NCBI GenBank assembly: GCA_015061955.1 | Contig: SUVO01000013.1 | Location: forward strand, 25,314-89,313 | Direction: 5' to 3' | Length of the DNA stretch: 64,000 bases | From: Verrucomicrobiaceae bacterium | GTDB taxonomy: Bacteria > Verrucomicrobiota > Verrucomicrobiia > Opitutales > Intestinicryptomonadaceae | Shown: positions 61,973-64,000 of the stretch, one piece after another | How the letters are laid out: each line of letters opens with the position of its first letter | Position numbering within the stretch: position 1 is the first letter of the stretch | Translations under genes and position numbers: made by a program | The notes under the pieces: model-generated | What the model was told of the DNA's origin: nothing | What the model saw: only the letters and a program-made list of their open reading frames with translations | Databases searched by the model: none

Positions 61973-63795
61973 AAGAACAATTACATAAAATCAGACACAG
62001 CGCATCTCACGTTTTAGCACAAGCAGTTTTGCGTATTTTCCCAGAAGCTAAGCTCGATATTGGTCCATCGACTGATTCGGGATTCTATTACGACTTTGAT
62101 CTCCCTCACAAGTTTACAGCAGATGATCTTGTAAAGATTGAGGCAGAAATGAAAAAAATCATTTCTGAAAATCAGAAATTTGAACGTTTTACTTTGTCGA
62201 GAGCAGAGGCTGAAGCAAAAATCAAAGAATTAGGGCAAGAGCAGTTTAAACTTGGTCGTCTTGCTGATGTTCCAGATGGCGATGAAATTTCGTTTTATCA
62301 GAATGGTGAATTTTGCGATCTTTGTGCAGGTCCACACGTTGATTACACAAAACGTATCAAAGCATTTAAACTTTTAAGTATTGCTGGTGCGTATCATCGT
62401 GGAGACGAAAAAAACCAGCAACTTCAACGCATTTATGGTACTGCCTTTGAATCGAAAGAAGATTTGGCAAAGTATCTTGAGCAAATGGAACAAGCTAAAC
62501 TTCGCGACCATCGCAAGCTTGGTAAGGAACTCGGCTTATTTACAATTGTCGATAGAGTGGGTCAGGGGTTGATTCTCTGGAAGCCTAAGGGTGCTATATT
62601 GCGTCAGAGTTTACAAGATTTTATTCTTGAGCTTTTGCGTAAACAGGGATATCAGCAAGTATTTACTCCACACATTGGTAAGCTTGGTTTATTCCGTACA
62701 AGTGGGCACTTCCCATATTATAAAGAATCGCAATTTGTTCCAATTGTTGAACGCGATGATATGGCTCGTATGGCTTCCGAAAAGCTCGATGTTGCAAGTT
62801 TTGAAGAAAAGGTAGAAAATGGCGATGTTCAAGGTTTCCTTCTGAAACCTATGAATTGCCCATTCCACGTTGAGATTTTCAAGAGCGATCCTCACTCGTA
62901 TCGCGAACTTCCTGTTCGTTTGGCTGAGTTTGGTAACGTTTATCGTTGGGAGCAATCGGGCGAACTCAATGGTATGACTCGCGTACGTGGTTTTACTCAA
63001 GACGATGCTCACATCTTCTGCACACCAGAACAACTCGACGATGAAATTCAAGGTTGTCTTGACTTGGTTAAAGCTGTGTTTGAAACAATCGGTATGCGCG
63101 ATTATCGTGTTCGTATTTCTCTGCGCGACCCTGCCAGCGACAAGTATGTTGGCGATGAATCTAACTGGGAAAAGAGCGAAGCTGCTATTCGCAAGGCCGC
63201 AAAATCACTCGGCGTTCCATTTACTGAAGAAATTGGCGAAGCTGCTTTCTATGGTCCAAAAATCGACTTCGTTGTAAAAGACGTAATTGGTCGTGAATGG
63301 CAACTCGGTACAGTTCAAGTTGACTACAACCTTCCAGAACGTTTCGATTTATCGTACATCGGGCAAGACAACAAACCTCATCGCCCAATCATGATTCATC
63401 GTGCGCCATTCGGTTCTCTCGAACGTTTTACTGGCGTTTTAATCGAGCACTTTGGTGGAAACTTCCCAACATGGTTGGCTCCAGAACAAGTGCGCATTCT
63501 AACTCTTAACGACGAAGTTATTCCTTATGCTGACTCAGTATTCAAGAAACTTCGTGATGCTGGAGTTCGTGTTGCTATGGACGACACTGCTGAAAAGCTC
63601 GGTGCTAAAATTCGCAAGGCAGAAACCGACAAAATTCCTCACATGTTTGTTATTGGTAAAAAGGAAGCTGAAGCTGGCTTACTTTCTATAAGATCACGCA
63701 TTAAGAAGGGGTTTGAAGGTCAACATTCTGTTGACGAAGCTATATCGTTAATAACATCGGATATATCTTCACGTTCACTCCCTGACGGCTTCTAA
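61969..63795 (+). CDS. thrS: threonyl-tRNA synthetase without TGS domain
   Basis: This 608-residue class II synthetase begins directly with the editing domain: HSASHVLAQAV holds the HxxxH metal-type motif, and FCDLCAGPHVDYT holds the conserved Cys and His. The catalytic core has motif 2 (VYRWEQSGELNGMTRVRGF), the zinc ligands Cys of MNCPFHVEIF, His of DDAHIF and His of MIHRAPFGSLERF (motif 3), and a C-terminal anticodon-binding domain (LAPEQVRILTLND, GKKEAEAGLLSIRSR). The ~60-residue N-terminal TGS domain of E. coli-type enzymes is missing, and upstream DNA encodes none. It lies alone between two structured repeats. Confidence 0.95.
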   Translation: MEEQLHKIRHSASHVLAQAVLRIFPEAKLDIGPSTDSGFYYDFDLPHKFTADDLVKIEAEMKKIISENQKFERFTLSRAEAEAKIKELGQEQFKLGRLADVPDGDEISFYQNGEFCDLCAGPHVDYTKRIKAFKLLSIAGAYHRGDEKNQQLQRIYGTAFESKEDLAKYLEQMEQAKLRDHRKLGKELGLFTIVDRVGQGLILWKPKGAILRQSLQDFILELLRKQGYQQVFTPHIGKLGLFRTSGHFPYYKESQFVPIVERDDMARMASEKLDVASFEEKVENGDVQGFLLKPMNCPFHVEIFKSDPHSYRELPVRLAEFGNVYRWEQSGELNGMTRVRGFTQDDAHIFCTPEQLDDEIQGCLDLVKAVFETIGMRDYRVRISLRDPASDKYVGDESNWEKSEAAIRKAAKSLGVPFTEEIGEAAFYGPKIDFVVKDVIGREWQLGTVQVDYNLPERFDLSYIGQDNKPHRPIMIHRAPFGSLERFTGVLIEHFGGNFPTWLAPEQVRILTLNDEVIPYADSVFKKLRDAGVRVAMDDTAEKLGAKIRKAETDKIPHMFVIGKKEAEAGLLSIRSRIKKGFEGQHSVDEAISLITSDISSRSLPDGF

Positions 63796-63930
63796 AAAAC
63801 GTGCGAGGTCGGTGTCTCGATTGCGAATTTTTTATATAATAATGATAAAGGCAATTCTTTGGAATTGCCTTTTTTGTATATAGAGAATCGCAATCGAGGC
63901 ACCTCACAGCTTATGACGCACTTTTTTTAA
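63795..63930. repeat. structured intergenic repeat element 2 after thrS (inverted relative to element 1)
   Basis: It begins in the A-run of the thrS stop. GGTGTCTCGATTGCGA (63811-63826) pairs with TCGCAATCGAGGCACC (63888-63903), one G-U. Inside, AAAGGCAATTC (63847-63857) pairs with GAATTGCCTTT (63862-63872), giving a terminator with a T-run. GTGCG (63801-63805) can pair with CGCAC (63917-63921). Reverse-complemented, the central ~65 bases closely match 61760-61815. Confidence 0.85.
63847..63876 (+). terminator. thrS terminator within element 2
   Basis: An 11-bp perfect stem with a TTTG loop and a T-run after it; it is the inner hairpin of the repeat element. Confidence 0.85.
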
Positions 63931-64000
63931 TCTGATTTAGTTAGGCAAAGGTACATTGCAAAGCAATTACCTTCGGTGCCCAACAGGTAAAAAACTCGCA
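63931..64000. other. non-coding end of window with one hairpin
   Basis: GGTACATTGC (63950-63959) and GCAATTACC (63963-63971) form a stem with one bulge. I see no gene start in the remaining bases; the element may continue past the window. Confidence 0.5.

Noticed and set aside
61565..63930. Reading the repeats around thrS as ends of a composite transposon
   Set aside because: No transposase, no target-site duplication seen, and thrS is an essential gene. I keep the repeat observation but not the transposon interpretation.
1..64000. CRISPR arrays, rRNA, tRNA, tmRNA and prophage genes
   Set aside because: No regularly spaced direct repeats, no conserved RNA-gene motifs and no phage structural or integrase genes were seen on reading both strands.

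Overview
The window is AT-rich DNA (roughly 35-40 % GC by eye) from a Gram-negative bacterium. I read it as a low-GC member of the Verrucomicrobiota or their PVC relatives. The evidence is a PEP-CTERM surface protein, a Planctomycetes/Verrucomicrobia-type bacterial microcompartment (BMC) operon, Kdo transferase and RND/TolC genes that imply an outer membrane, Tat-exported Gfo/Idh/MocA enzymes and several secreted glycan-active proteins. A host- or mucin-associated sugar degrader would fit, but that lifestyle is inference. I saw no rRNA, tRNA, CRISPR array, prophage or transposase.

Layout. 1-4.5 kb (minus): two endonuclease/exonuclease/phosphatase-family secreted proteins, one with its catalytic residues replaced; an alanine-racemase-like protein lacking the PLP lysine; TsaB; sigma-54. 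4.6-9.1 kb (plus): a small Cys-rich protein, a U32 protein, a secreted metallophosphoesterase and a secreted GH101-like protein. 9.5-15.9 kb (plus): a BMC operon with PduL, acetate kinase, CoA-acylating aldehyde dehydrogenase, class II aldolase, three hexamer and three pentamer shell proteins. 16-28 kb: HAD hydrolase, Tat oxidoreductase, QueA, a PfkB sugar kinase, glycogen synthase, an SNF2 helicase, an aminotransferase, TsaE and Uup. 28.3-34.3 kb: a sugar-acid island (AraC regulator divergent from MFS, dehydratase and SDR) and a Na+/solute symporter. 34.3-38.7 kb: a WbsX/GH99-like plus esterase fusion and an orphan tandem AAA+ ATPase. 38.9-46 kb (minus): a closely spaced run, SsuABC-type ABC transporter, lipoprotein, OGG1-like glycosylase, FabZ-like, FabF-like, WaaA. 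46-49.4 kb: tig, clpP, clpX. 49.4-55.3 kb: two tandem GH101-like paralogues, then a PEP-CTERM protein with a C8 tract in codons 6-8. 55.4-61.6 kb: a tripartite RND efflux operon. 61.6-64 kb: thrS, flanked by oppositely oriented copies of a structured repeat.

How it fits together. The BMC genes form a self-contained path from a fuculose/rhamnulose-type phosphate through lactaldehyde to an acyl-CoA, an acyl-phosphate and ATP. Sugar isomerase, kinase, regulator and lactaldehyde reductase are not in this window. The best leads are the folded repeat family bracketing thrS together with a possibly bistable thrS leader; the poly-C tract as a candidate phase-variation switch; two degenerate paralogues (alanine racemase and endonuclease/phosphatase families); a palindromic AAAGTACTTT motif shared by the BMC operon and the WbsX-esterase gene; Cys motifs in the linkers of two BMC enzymes; and the orphan double AAA+ ATPase. 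Positions and starts come from reading the sequence. Family names rest on motif recognition without database searches.
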